The notes under the pieces: model-generated
Databases searched by the model: none
Told to the model about the DNA's origin: nothing
What the model saw: the letters and a program-made list of their open reading frames with translations, nothing else
Shown: positions 16,688 to 23,991 of the stretch, piece after piece
Position numbering within the stretch: the first letter of the stretch is position 1
Layout: each line of letters opens with the position of its first letter
Position numbers and translations under genes: made by a program
NCBI GenBank assembly: GCA_021399405.1
Contig: JAAFKL010000319.1
Location: forward strand, 1 to 37,531
Source: Candidatus Heimdallarchaeota archaeon
GTDB lineage: Archaea; Asgardarchaeota; Heimdallarchaeia; Heimdallarchaeales; Kariarchaeaceae
Direction: 5' to 3'
DNA: 37,531 nucleotides

Positions 16688-17479
16688 TTACTGGAATCTT
16701 AACGGGTCGTTTATATTTTCAAATACGGGAATCTTACCCTTTATATGATCCGACAGTACAGTAACTGCTGCAAATCTATCATCTGGGACCCCACCTCTCA
16801 TTAAACGATTCATTTTAATTGCAATATTCTCAAGAAATGTAGAAACATCATCAGGAACCTCGTAATAAGATGCGGTTTTACCTGGATCGATTTCATTTAA
16901 CAATTCAAATAAGAGTTCTGCAGCATGAACAGGATCTTTGATTTTGGTGACAGGAGTTAAACCCAACAAAACTTTGTGTTTTTCAGGTAGTTTAATTGGC
17001 ATAACACCAGGGGTATCAAACATCATCATACTTTTTGAGACCCGAATCATTTGTTGGCTTTTTGTATGACCTGAAATTGGCGCAGTGGATGCGGATTTTC
17101 TTCCTTTTAATCTGTTAATTATGCTACTCTTTCCAGTATTCGGCAACCCTACCACTGCCACTTTGGCAGTCTTTTTGTTTGAGGCTTTCAAAATTTCTCT
17201 TTGCAGTATTGAAGTGCTCAATCGCTGTGTAGCTGAAACTCCAATTGCTTTGATTCCTTGATCCTTTAGCCAGGCGACCCAGGCATTAGTATGTTCTCTT
17301 GGGACCAAATCTGCTTTGTTGATGGCTACAAGCAGAGTGCATTGATCACTTTCCATGACTCTTTGTTCCAGCCGATTACTTCTACAGATAGATGGAAAAC
17401 GAGCATCGATTACCTCCAATGTCACGTTTGCATCATCAATCATTCTCCAAACGATTGACCAATATTTACCCATTTGCAT
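16688..17479 (-). CDS. Circularly permuted GTPase (YlqF/RbgA/Nog2-like)
   Basis: A GTPase with motifs in permuted order, as in the ribosome-assembly family: G4 NKAD at 54-57, G5 SAT at 82-84, then G1 GLPNTGKSS at 111-119, G2 Thr in SGHTKS near 139 and G3 DTPG at 155-158. The family matures the large ribosomal subunit. At 263 residues it lacks the long extensions of the eukaryotic Nog proteins. The start is ATG 17479, with AGGAGA at 17488-17493 giving an 8-nt spacer; ATG 17473 is the alternative. The start lies 14 nt inside the end of the HflX-like gene, so the two GTPases are translationally coupled. Role in this host inferred from family. Confidence 0.9.
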   Translation of the reverse strand: MQMGKYWSIVWRMIDDANVTLEVIDARFPSICRSNRLEQRVMESDQCTLLVAINKADLVPREHTNAWVAWLKDQGIKAIGVSATQRLSTSILQREILKASNKKTAKVAVVGLPNTGKSSIINRLKGRKSASTAPISGHTKSQQMIRVSKSMMMFDTPGVMPIKLPEKHKVLLGLTPVTKIKDPVHAAELLFELLNEIDPGKTASYYEVPDDVSTFLENIAIKMNRLMRGGVPDDRFAAVTVLSDHIKGKIPVFENINDPLRFQ

Positions 17480-18716
17480 TTTTAATTTCTCCTAATATAG
17501 GTGCTACTATAGCCTTAATCCCAGTACCATGTACAAATGCGGTACCATCAGAGTTCCAGCCATGCTCATCAATTCGGGAACTGTTAAAGAGCTTATTCAT
17601 AAATTTAGGTTGGAGATTAGAAAAGTTAAATGTGATTAATTCTTCACTAAATAAAATTTCGAAAGCTTCAATGAATTTATCTTTTACATTTTGTGGATCT
17701 TGGTTGCTAATTGGTAGTAGCTCATAATCTCCCAAGAAATCTAATTTTGATATCTCATTTTTAACCTCAAATAACACTTCATCATTAATTAAATCTGTCT
17801 TCGTCAGTGCAACGATTACTCTTTTTGGATCTTCTTTTGATGTAAATATTTCAAAATATCGTTCTAATTCAGAATACTGTCTTTGACGTTCTTCCTCAGA
17901 TAGGGAACTATCTATACAAAGTATAATTCCAGGAAATACAAATGTCAATCTTAACATGAGGTCAAAAGCACTTAGTATATCTCTTGGTAAATCCACCAAA
18001 CCTACAGAATCAATCAAATCAAGTGGATAACCTGTGAAATTTATTCTACCTGATTTTAATATCATTGTAGTGAAAGCTTCTTGACCGATACTTTGTGATC
18101 CATCTGTCAGGATATTAAACAAAGTTGACTTACCCGAGGAGTAATAACCAATAATGGGTATTTTTGGAATATCAGAAATCTCAGCTGCAGAAAGTTGCTT
18201 GATTTTTATTTTCTCTAATCTATGTTCCAATTTTCTGATCCGGCCTTGGATATCTGAAAGGAAAAGCTCTGTAACAGTTTCTCCCGTTCCACCAAATCCA
18301 GGTCGTTCTGATCTTACACCCGCTCCAATTTGCAATCTAGTTTTTGGCAGATTGTACTTTAGCTGTGCTAATTGGATCTGCAATTGAATATCTTTTGAAT
18401 TGGCTTTTCTCTCATAAATTTCTAGGACAAGTAATGGTTTATCCAAAATTTCAACACCCAATAATTCCTCAAGATTTATTATCTGGTGTGGTCTGATCCG
18501 CCCATCAATTATTATCTTCGAAATGTTGTTTTCTGCAACTAGATCTACAAGTTGATCTAATTTCATTTTAGGAATAAACAATTTGGGATGAGGATTCTCC
18601 GTTTTAAATTCAATCAGATCAATCATATTGTAGCCAGCTGTCTCTAACAATTCAATAATTTCATTATTAACGAATTGCCATTTATTTTTTAACCACCGGA
18701 CAACAACAGTCTTCAT
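17466..18716 (-). CDS. hflX: HflX-like GTPase
   Basis: HflX binds ribosomes and splits or rescues them under stress. The N-terminal part (about 1-125) has the HflX glycine-rich-domain layout, including ISKIIIDGRIRPHQIINLEE-like strand-helix pairs where other HflX proteins have the IDEELSPRQ region. GGTGETVTE at 142-150 is the HflX signature, followed by a long helix LEHRLEKIK. The G domain has G1 GYYSSGKST at 190-198, TTM switch I near 216-218, G3 DSVGL at 236-240 (HflX usually DTVGF) and G4 TKTD at 305-308. At 416 residues it is of normal length. ATG 18716 is the first codon. It forms a two-gene unit with the overlapping permuted GTPase, a pairing that points to ribosome assembly or quality control. 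Confidence 0.88.
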   Translation of the reverse strand: MKTVVVRWLKNKWQFVNNEIIELLETAGYNMIDLIEFKTENPHPKLFIPKMKLDQLVDLVAENNISKIIIDGRIRPHQIINLEELLGVEILDKPLLVLEIYERKANSKDIQLQIQLAQLKYNLPKTRLQIGAGVRSERPGFGGTGETVTELFLSDIQGRIRKLEHRLEKIKIKQLSAAEISDIPKIPIIGYYSSGKSTLFNILTDGSQSIGQEAFTTMILKSGRINFTGYPLDLIDSVGLVDLPRDILSAFDLMLRLTFVFPGIILCIDSSLSEEERQRQYSELERYFEIFTSKEDPKRVIVALTKTDLINDEVLFEVKNEISKLDFLGDYELLPISNQDPQNVKDKFIEAFEILFSEELITFNFSNLQPKFMNKLFNSSRIDEHGWNSDGTAFVHGTGIKAIVAPILGEIKNANG

Positions 18717-18774
18717 ACTATTGATATTAATATCGAGATATTTTAGCTCAATGATAGATTAACAGAACAAATTA

Positions 18775-19473
18775 TTGAAGAATGAAAGAAGTTTTCCTTA
18801 TTTGTTGAGTATCACATCAACTAGTCATATTGTGAAATTTCAAGCAATGCCTATGCAGGAGTTGCATGAAAAAATCACTCCAGAACTAGAAACTGAGGGA
18901 TACAAAACTTCACTCAACAATTTAACCGATGGTACACTTAGTCTAAAGATTATTAATAAAACGACAACAGTTCTAACTATAGACAGACATAGACATAGAC
19001 CATTTGAACTTGAAGTACTTGTTGATCACACTTTAAAGAAAAAACAGGATTTAGTATCTCGTAGAAAGCGAAGTAGTCAAAGAGATGGATCTTTAATAAA
19101 TTATAGATATCTGTGGATTGCTATTATATTCTTTGCAACATTATTATCAATGTTTTATTTCTTCATTGGCCTATTTCTAGATGCTCTTGATACTATTACT
19201 CCAGGTTGGTCATCCACGCAACAAGCCCTAGGAATTATTATTGTTATCCTTGTGATTGCATTGTTCTGGATACTTGTTGTTCCAATTTTTACAAAACACA
19301 AAAAAGAATCAATGAAGAAATATGATATAATAGTCCTTGAAATCGTATGCGGGATAATTAAAAGCCTTAGAGTTGAGATAGATGAAACTGCAGTTCTGAG
19401 ATGCTGGTCTTGTTTTGAAGAAATTAATCATTCTGACAAGATATGCAGGAATTGCGGGGAAGAACAGAGTTAG
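18775..19473 (+). CDS. Zinc-ribbon membrane protein, paralogue 1
   Basis: Unrecognised family, 232 residues from the first possible codon. The N-terminal 20-100 is a small soluble domain beginning FQAMPMQEL and containing a His/Arg patch DRHRHRPFELEVLVDH. Two membrane helices follow (about 103-131 and 143-168), then a soluble stretch and a C-terminal CxxC...CxxC zinc ribbon with Cys at 210, 213, 224 and 227. The next gene encodes a paralogue with the same order of parts. The TTG at 18775 has no visible ribosome-binding site; TTG 18802 or 18805 would line up better with the paralogue's start. The gene is divergent from hflX. The zinc ribbon is probably cytoplasmic, but the role is unknown. Confidence 0.72.
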   Translation: MKNERSFPYLLSITSTSHIVKFQAMPMQELHEKITPELETEGYKTSLNNLTDGTLSLKIINKTTTVLTIDRHRHRPFELEVLVDHTLKKKQDLVSRRKRSSQRDGSLINYRYLWIAIIFFATLLSMFYFFIGLFLDALDTITPGWSSTQQALGIIIVILVIALFWILVVPIFTKHKKESMKKYDIIVLEIVCGIIKSLRVEIDETAVLRCWSCFEEINHSDKICRNCGEEQS

Positions 19474-19536
19474 ATTTAGTTCTATCTGACACCTTATATT
19501 TGTCAAACAATATACTTGAAGTAGGAGAAGAATATA

Positions 19537-20229
19537 TTGAGTTTAGTGAGTGATTCGGCTGCAAAATATAAATTAAAATTACAAGCAATGCCCATGCAGG
19601 AATTACGGGGTCTCCTTGAGAAAGATCTAGCGAGTCAGGGTTATGAAAGTTATTTAACTAATATGACTGAAACCGATCTTGATCTAAAAGTCATCAAACA
19701 ATCACAAAAACCGACTCTTATTTCACTTGCCCGAAAAAGACACAAACCATTGGAGATTGAATTAATGGTCAATCATGAATTATTGGATAGCCATGATTTG
19801 GTTACCAAACAGGCAAAATCCAGAAATTCAGGAAATCGTCAGAGTTCGTTCATGATGTATAGATTCCTATTTCTCGGATTATTCTTGGCCTCCATACTAA
19901 TATCCATATTTGTTTTATTCGTAGATATAATTATTTCAATAATTGAAGCTGCAACCCCAGGTTGGTCTTCTTATCAACGTTCAACCGGAATTTTGGTGGT
20001 ATCTGCTTTGATTCTCTTGTGGTATATCTATATAAGACCCCGAGTGAAGGCGAGCGATACTCACAGACGGAATAAATCTGATTCTCATTTACTTGAATAT
20101 ATTAAAACTTTTATTGAGAACCTAGCTTACCAAGCCCCTGCCAATGCAATAGTTCGATGTTGGAATTGTTTTGAAAAGATTGATCAAGCCGAAAGTTTTT
20201 GTTCAAACTGTGGAAAACAACAAGATTGA
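19537..20229 (+). CDS. Zinc-ribbon membrane protein, paralogue 2
   Basis: Same family as the preceding gene, from which it presumably arose by tandem duplication. Shared features are LQAMPMQEL near residue 16, a basic KRHKPLEIELMVNH segment, two membrane helices (about 106-135 and 147-168), ATPGWSS between them (the partner has ITPGWSS), and a C-terminal zinc ribbon with Cys at 208, 211, 222 and 225. The two proteins are clearly diverged over the rest of their length. The start is TTG 19537, with GGAG at 19524-19527 and a 9-nt spacer; GTG 19546 is possible. It sits 63 nt after paralogue 1 in the same direction, so they may be co-transcribed. No function can be assigned. Confidence 0.78.
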   Translation: MSLVSDSAAKYKLKLQAMPMQELRGLLEKDLASQGYESYLTNMTETDLDLKVIKQSQKPTLISLARKRHKPLEIELMVNHELLDSHDLVTKQAKSRNSGNRQSSFMMYRFLFLGLFLASILISIFVLFVDIIISIIEAATPGWSSYQRSTGILVVSALILLWYIYIRPRVKASDTHRRNKSDSHLLEYIKTFIENLAYQAPANAIVRCWNCFEKIDQAESFCSNCGKQQD

Positions 20230-20243
20230 ATGAGAGTTCCGAT

Positions 20244-20813
20244 CTAATCAATTTTCGAAATCAAATCAGAATTGTAGACAGTTTTTGGAAGACCTGTAAT
20301 AACCAAACCTAAATGAATTACCCTATCATCAGTCTGATCGATATCGTGCCATCGATCTAAGAATTCGTTCTTTTCAATATAAGCATAGTTTCCGAGAGTC
20401 GATGGATCCATAAAATAATAATTTTTGTAATCATAACCAATTACAACAACATAATGACCATCATCCCATCGATCTTTCCAATCCTTTGTCTCATTTTCAT
20501 CTGACCAAGCTTGAATCGCCACAATTACAGGACTTTGGTTATCGATATTTGATTCTAGTTGCTGTGAAGTCATATTAAGAATTGGATCACAATTCAATCC
20601 CTTAGTTTCAACATATCGCTTCATATCTCGATAGGGAGTCCCAAACTCAGGAGTGCAATTTACTTCTTTAGATAACAAATCCTCTCGAATAGAATGACCA
20701 TAATATGCAAGAATACTCTGTAAAGCAGCAACGCCACATGTGTAGGGTGTACTTTGTCTCACTAGAGGAATTGTGATTAGGTTAGGAGGTTTTATTACAT
20801 CAGGGTTAGACAA
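20244..20813 (-). CDS. C39-like (papain-fold) cysteine peptidase
   Basis: A 189-residue single-domain protein of the peptidase C39-like type. The catalytic set is complete: Gln20 (oxyanion hole), Cys26 in PYTCGVAA, His120 in DDGHYVVVIGYD and Asp136 in FMDPS. C39 enzymes trim leader peptides at double-glycine sites when fused to ABC exporters, but stand-alone forms like this one, with no transporter domain or signal peptide, have varied or unknown substrates. Here it is encoded with two tiny membrane proteins just upstream on the same strand, which might be partners or substrates (inference). The start is a TTG at 20813 with only a weak GGTAA ribosome-binding site. The gene ends 14 nt from the oppositely oriented paralogue 2. 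Confidence 0.85.
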   Translation of the reverse strand: MSNPDVIKPPNLITIPLVRQSTPYTCGVAALQSILAYYGHSIREDLLSKEVNCTPEFGTPYRDMKRYVETKGLNCDPILNMTSQQLESNIDNQSPVIVAIQAWSDENETKDWKDRWDDGHYVVVIGYDYKNYYFMDPSTLGNYAYIEKNEFLDRWHDIDQTDDRVIHLGLVITGLPKTVYNSDLISKID

Positions 20814-20877
20814 TTATTTACCAATCCCTCTTAGATTTAGAAAAAAAGAATGTATCTGTTTTACAATTTTATCTTGA

Positions 20878-21060
20878 TTAATATTGTACATTTGCTAAGG
20901 AGGATCGAATAATAAGGAACATAACTATCAGACCAAATATCAATACAATCCATTGCCAAGCTTCGATTGTAATTATATCCTCATTGATATTATCTTGCTC
21001 TTCTAGTTCTTGAATTTCTTCAATAACAGACACATTACCATCTTGATCTATGGAAATCAA
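20878..21060 (-). CDS. Small single-span membrane protein (60 aa)
   Basis: A Glu/Asp-rich N-terminus of about 28 residues (EEIQELEEQDN and neighbours) precedes one membrane helix, EAWQWIVLIFGLIVMFLIIR, and a short tail. The start is TTG 21060 with no clear ribosome-binding site, so the gene call is tentative, but the acidic head plus clean hydrophobic helix is not typical of chance frames. It lies 64 nt upstream of the C39-like gene in the same direction. Confidence 0.5.
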   Translation of the reverse strand: MISIDQDGNVSVIEEIQELEEQDNINEDIITIEAWQWIVLIFGLIVMFLIIRSSLANVQY

Positions 21061-21123
21061 TAGTTATCGTAAACTGTTGATGTACATAATTCTTGTGATC
21101 AATGAAACTAGTGTGTTTCTTTT

Positions 21124-21146
21124 TCAAATCAATCGTGCACTAAGGT
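21124..21146. repeat. 23-bp direct repeat, copy 1
   Basis: This segment, containing AATCGTGCACTAAGG, recurs identically at 21492-21514. Copy 1 overlaps the last codons of the small gene ending at 21140; copy 2 lies in the spacer before tRNA-Met. The copies start 368 bp apart. Confidence 0.85.
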
Positions 21147-21346
21147 CGATTCAGACCATCAAAAGCCGCCTTGTGTCCAATGAGATCCTCATTTAACCGT
21201 TCATCCTTTGCTGTTGCTCCAAAATACCCATTAGCTATTGTTTTAGAGAAGTATTTTTCGGTCAAGAAATTAAAAAATGTTGGAACTACGGCTAATAAGA
21301 GGATTCCGACAAAAAAAGCTAAAACTAGTATGAGGGCATAATTCAA
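21140..21346 (-). CDS. Small membrane protein (68 aa)
   Basis: One N-terminal hydrophobic helix (ALILVLAFFVGILLLAVVP, about 3-22), which could be an anchor or uncleaved signal, followed by about 45 polar residues ending GLNRP. The start is TTG 21346; GTGAT about 5 nt upstream on the minus strand is a plausible ribosome-binding site and is part of an inverted repeat (CAATAGAT, 3 nt, ATCTATTG; 21344-21362) that spans the start codon and could mask it. The 3' end overlaps copy 1 of the 23-bp direct repeat. No family recognised. Confidence 0.5.
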   Translation of the reverse strand: MNYALILVLAFFVGILLLAVVPTFFNFLTEKYFSKTIANGYFGATAKDERLNEDLIGHKAAFDGLNRP

Positions 21347-21491
21347 TAGATCACATCTATTGTATACATTTTATTTATTATAGTTTTTCACAAATATTAA
21401 CATTTTGTATCCAATTATACCTTTATTGACAATTCGAGACATTATAAATTAAGTAGAATAAAGAGTATAGAAATGATTACGAAGTTATATC

Positions 21492-21514
21492 TCAAATCAA
21501 TCGTGCACTAAGGT
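21492..21514. repeat. 23-bp direct repeat, copy 2
   Basis: Identical to 21124-21146. It ends 60 nt before the tRNA-Met gene. Outside the 23 bases the flanks differ (CGATTC after copy 1, GAATTT after copy 2), so the edges are sharp. Confidence 0.85.
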
Positions 21515-21603
21515 GAATTTTAAGAATGTATTAAAGTAAAAGAGATATGTCTAAAGACTATCTTGAAGACACAAGGGCTCGTGGTCTAGCTCGGTTATGA
21601 CGC

Positions 21604-21626
21604 AGAAATTCAGTTGTGTGCTGAAT
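21604..21626 (+). other. tRNA-Met insert 1 in the 5' anticodon stem
   Basis: About 23 nt inserted between positions 27 and 28 (or 26 and 27, using a U-G pair). It includes most of a perfect hairpin, GAAATTCAG (21605-21613) with CTGAATTTC (21621-21629), loop TTGTGTG. This is a rare intron site. A standard BHB is not obvious here. Confidence 0.7.
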
Positions 21627-21636
21627 TTCGTTCATA

Positions 21637-21697
21637 CTGTATCAGTTGTGTACTGATACAGGTCAAATTCGTTTACAAAGCTGTGAACGCTTAAAAA
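21637..21697 (+). other. tRNA-Met insert 2 at position 37/38
   Basis: About 61 nt at the canonical intron site. It holds two hairpins: CTGTATCAGT (21637-21646) with ACTGATACAG (21652-21661), and CGTTTACA (21670-21677) with TGTGAACG (21682-21689, one wobble). TTCA (21631-21634) can pair three of four bases with TAAA (21692-21695) as central helix. It may be one composite intron or two fused ones. Confidence 0.75.
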
Positions 21698-21718
21698 CCG
21701 AAGAGGTCGGGAGTTCAA

Positions 21719-21747
21719 TTGGTTCAATTGTGATTGGATCTGGATTA
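21719..21747 (+). other. tRNA-Met insert 3 in the T-loop
   Basis: About 29 nt between positions 58 and 59 of the T-loop. Removing it restores TTCAAAT between GGGAG and CTCCC. The exon/intron edge contains a tandem TTCAATTG repeat (21714-21721 and 21723-21730), so the cut could slide. Confidence 0.72.
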
Positions 21748-21868
21748 ATCTCCCCGAGCCCATTTATTTTAGCAAATACAATTGATTTTCTTAAATTTTG
21801 AAATTAATTCAATTAAGGTAGCCTTTGCAACAAATGAATATATATCTGTACAAGCAATATTTTAAACG

Positions 21869-22864
21869 TTGCAAGATGGTTTATCATCCTCAGTGATAAC
21901 AACGCCCACTAGGATTAATTCGAATTTTCAACCACATAGACAAACCGGAATCATTCTATCTTTGTCATCATTGCTGCTCCTTGGGATTCTTCCAATAATA
22001 TCCAATTCTCGACCTTCGGATTTAGATGCTCTAGATTTTGCCTTTTATCTATCACTTTGGCAACTAATTTCTGCAATACCATTATTATTCTTTGAATTGA
22101 ACAGCTCCAATAAAGGAATTTTTGATGATAAGGTTGATAAGAGTGTACGAAATAGTACTCTTAGAATAATATTAATTACTGGGGTAATTTTCTCATTTAC
22201 CACATTCCTATATGTTCTGTCATTTGAGAAAGCAGGTACTGTCAGTGCAGCGATTGCGTTACAGGCATATTCTTTATTTTCCATATTATTGGAAACCCTG
22301 TTTCTGGGAAGAAAGAAAAATTCTGGAGAATTATTATTTACAATTCTATTGGTAACTGGAATTTACTATTTAGGAACTGAAGGAACTTGGATAATAAAGG
22401 AATTTTCACCCTGGTTTGCACTTGCATTACTCGTACCATTTTTATGGAGTGTAGCTCATGTGACTATCAAACACACATTAGACAAATCACCTATCACGCC
22501 TAGTCAAGTGACATTTATGCGTGTGCTGATTTCCTCTATTGTGCTTTTTGCGATCTCTGGTTTTAATAATGGATTTAATGTATTGATTAATGGGATAACC
22601 AACCCTACATTTCAACTATTCGCTTTTTTTATGGGGGTTGTTTACTATCTTGAATTGGTTATCTGGTTTTACGCTATAAAACATGTTGACGTATCAGTGG
22701 CAAGTTCAATAACAACGCCAACACCAATCATAACATTGATTTTAGCAATCATTATTTTGAAAGAGTCTGTTGAACTTTATCAAATCACCGCTATGATAGT
22801 CATATTCATCTGTCTCTATGGTATACTATATTTTGGTAAACAAAAGAATTTGAAACTAAATTAA
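21869..22864 (+). CDS. DMT-superfamily (EamA-like) transporter
   Basis: A membrane protein of 331 residues with about ten hydrophobic helices arranged as two five-helix EamA repeats, typical of drug/metabolite or nucleotide-sugar/amino-acid exporters. The first repeat includes FTTFLYVLSFEKAGTVSAAIALQAYSL-type sequence (the end of helix 3 into helix 4), and the second repeat the equivalent YYLELVIWFYAIKHVDVSVASSI with TPTPIITLILAIIILKES, the usual last-helix pattern. The substrate cannot be inferred. The apparent start is TTG 21869, without a clear ribosome-binding site; the protein could begin later but before the first helix near residue 28. It lies 106 nt after tRNA-Met and is otherwise unlinked to its neighbours. 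Confidence 0.85.
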   Translation: MQDGLSSSVITTPTRINSNFQPHRQTGIILSLSSLLLLGILPIISNSRPSDLDALDFAFYLSLWQLISAIPLLFFELNSSNKGIFDDKVDKSVRNSTLRIILITGVIFSFTTFLYVLSFEKAGTVSAAIALQAYSLFSILLETLFLGRKKNSGELLFTILLVTGIYYLGTEGTWIIKEFSPWFALALLVPFLWSVAHVTIKHTLDKSPITPSQVTFMRVLISSIVLFAISGFNNGFNVLINGITNPTFQLFAFFMGVVYYLELVIWFYAIKHVDVSVASSITTPTPIITLILAIIILKESVELYQITAMIVIFICLYGILYFGKQKNLKLN

Positions 22865-22909
22865 TCACATGACATATTGCATCCATGTATAATTAACCAA
22901 CATTGTTTG

Positions 22910-23782
22910 TTATTGATCTCTTTTTATGTCCCATAATCTGATTGTATTATCTCTAGATCCAGATACTAGAATACGGTCACCAAAGAATGCAAGATCGAAA
23001 ATTGTATCCTTATGATCAATTAATGTCTCAATACACTCTTGTTTTTCAATATCCCACAACTTGATTGTTTTATCATAAGATCCTGAAGCTAGTATTCCCT
23101 CCGTTGAAAATGCTAGACCCATCACTGCACTTTTGTGATCAGTCAATGTTGCAATGTTTTCATATGTCAAAGCATCCCAAATTTTTATTGTATCATCATA
23201 TGATCCCGAGGCTAATTGACCTTTTGAATTGAAAGCTAAAGCTTTGATAGAACCAGTATGCCCACGTAAGGTATCCATGAACTTTCTAGCATAAGTATCC
23301 CAAATTTTAATTGTACTATCATCTGATCCTGAGGCTAAAATACCACTGTCATGATATGCAATTGATTGAATATAATCACCGTGACCCGTCAAGGTTGCCA
23401 TCAATTTCTGTTGATTAATATCCCATAATTTGATTGTTTTATCTCTTGATCCAGAGGCAAGTAATCCTTCTTTAAGAAAAGCTAATGAGAAAACAGAATC
23501 AGTATGACCTTTCAAAGTACCAATAAGTTTCTTCTCCTCTACATTCCATAGTTTGATTGTGTTGTCTTGAGAAGCTGAAACTAATACACCATCGGCAGAA
23601 AATGCAACACAATTAATGTAATCCTTATGTCCTTTAAAAGTAACAAGATTTTCTTGTTTCTTTATGTCCCAAACCTTGACTGTTTTATCGTGAGAGCCTG
23701 ATGCAAGTAATCCATCATTTGAAAAGGCAAGAGATAATATTGATAAGAAATGCCCTTTCAATTGAAATAATGCTCGCCTCAT
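22910..23782 (-). CDS. Seven-repeat WD40 beta-propeller protein
   Basis: The 290 residues are almost wholly seven WD40 repeats of about 41 residues, each with GH or DH near its start, (L/V)(A/V)SGSxDxT in the middle and (V/I)(K/R)(V/L/I)W(D/N) at the end; the first GH is at residue 10 and the last LWD near 285. Seven units make one closed propeller, a scaffold for protein-protein contacts. There is no signal peptide, extra domain or membrane helix, so it is cytoplasmic. Repeats are similar enough to suggest fairly recent internal duplication. The start is ATG 23782. Stand-alone WD40 proteins are common in eukaryotes and present in some bacteria and Asgards; the partner is unknown. Confidence 0.93.
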   Translation of the reverse strand: MRRALFQLKGHFLSILSLAFSNDGLLASGSHDKTVKVWDIKKQENLVTFKGHKDYINCVAFSADGVLVSASQDNTIKLWNVEEKKLIGTLKGHTDSVFSLAFLKEGLLASGSRDKTIKLWDINQQKLMATLTGHGDYIQSIAYHDSGILASGSDDSTIKIWDTYARKFMDTLRGHTGSIKALAFNSKGQLASGSYDDTIKIWDALTYENIATLTDHKSAVMGLAFSTEGILASGSYDKTIKLWDIEKQECIETLIDHKDTIFDLAFFGDRILVSGSRDNTIRLWDIKRDQ

Positions 23783-23991
23783 TGTGTAGCCACCGATTTA
23801 GGTAAATCTTTATCCCATCTAAACTTTGTTTGTGCAAAATGAATATTTTAGTTGATTATCATTGAATAGCCTCAAATTAGATCTCACGGGAAGAAATTGA
23901 AAATCAACAATTTAATGAATACTCAAGAGAATATACGAAAATAAACAATATTAAGAACCTTAGATTTAAAATTTATTCCCTAACAAAGTAA

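Larger units (their letters stand above)
21575..21762 (+). tRNA. trnM: Elongator tRNA-Met (anticodon CAT) interrupted by three introns
   Basis: The two ends pair perfectly: GGGCTCG (21575-21581) with CGAGCCC (21755-21761), discriminator A21762. T8 and G9 follow, then a D arm with GTC (21584-21586) pairing GAC (21599-21601). The anticodon stem is C21603 plus TTCG (21627-21630) against CGAAG (21699-21703). The loop T-T-CAT-A (21631-21636) closes with C21698. The variable loop is AGGTC; the T stem is GGGAG (21709-21713) with CTCCC (21750-21754), with loop bases TTCAA (21714-21718) and AT (21748-21749). Removing the three inserts leaves a 75-nt cloverleaf with every stem intact. The GGGC/GCCC acceptor with discriminator A fits elongator rather than initiator Met; a CAT anticodon destined for tRNA-Ile2 (lysidine/agmatidine type) is the alternative. 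Exact splice sites are uncertain by a base or so. Confidence 0.88.

Noticed and set aside
21575..21762. tRNA-Met as a decayed pseudogene
   Set aside because: All stems are perfectly paired after removing the inserts, which decay would not leave intact.
21347..21868. Integrated element with attachment sites around tRNA-Met
   Set aside because: The 23-bp repeats do not overlap the tRNA 3' end and no integrase or other mobile gene is nearby.
22910..23782. Regular repeats of about 123-126 bp, CRISPR- or satellite-like at first sight
   Set aside because: They are in frame and encode WD40 repeats; spacing and divergence follow the protein, and there are no unique spacers.
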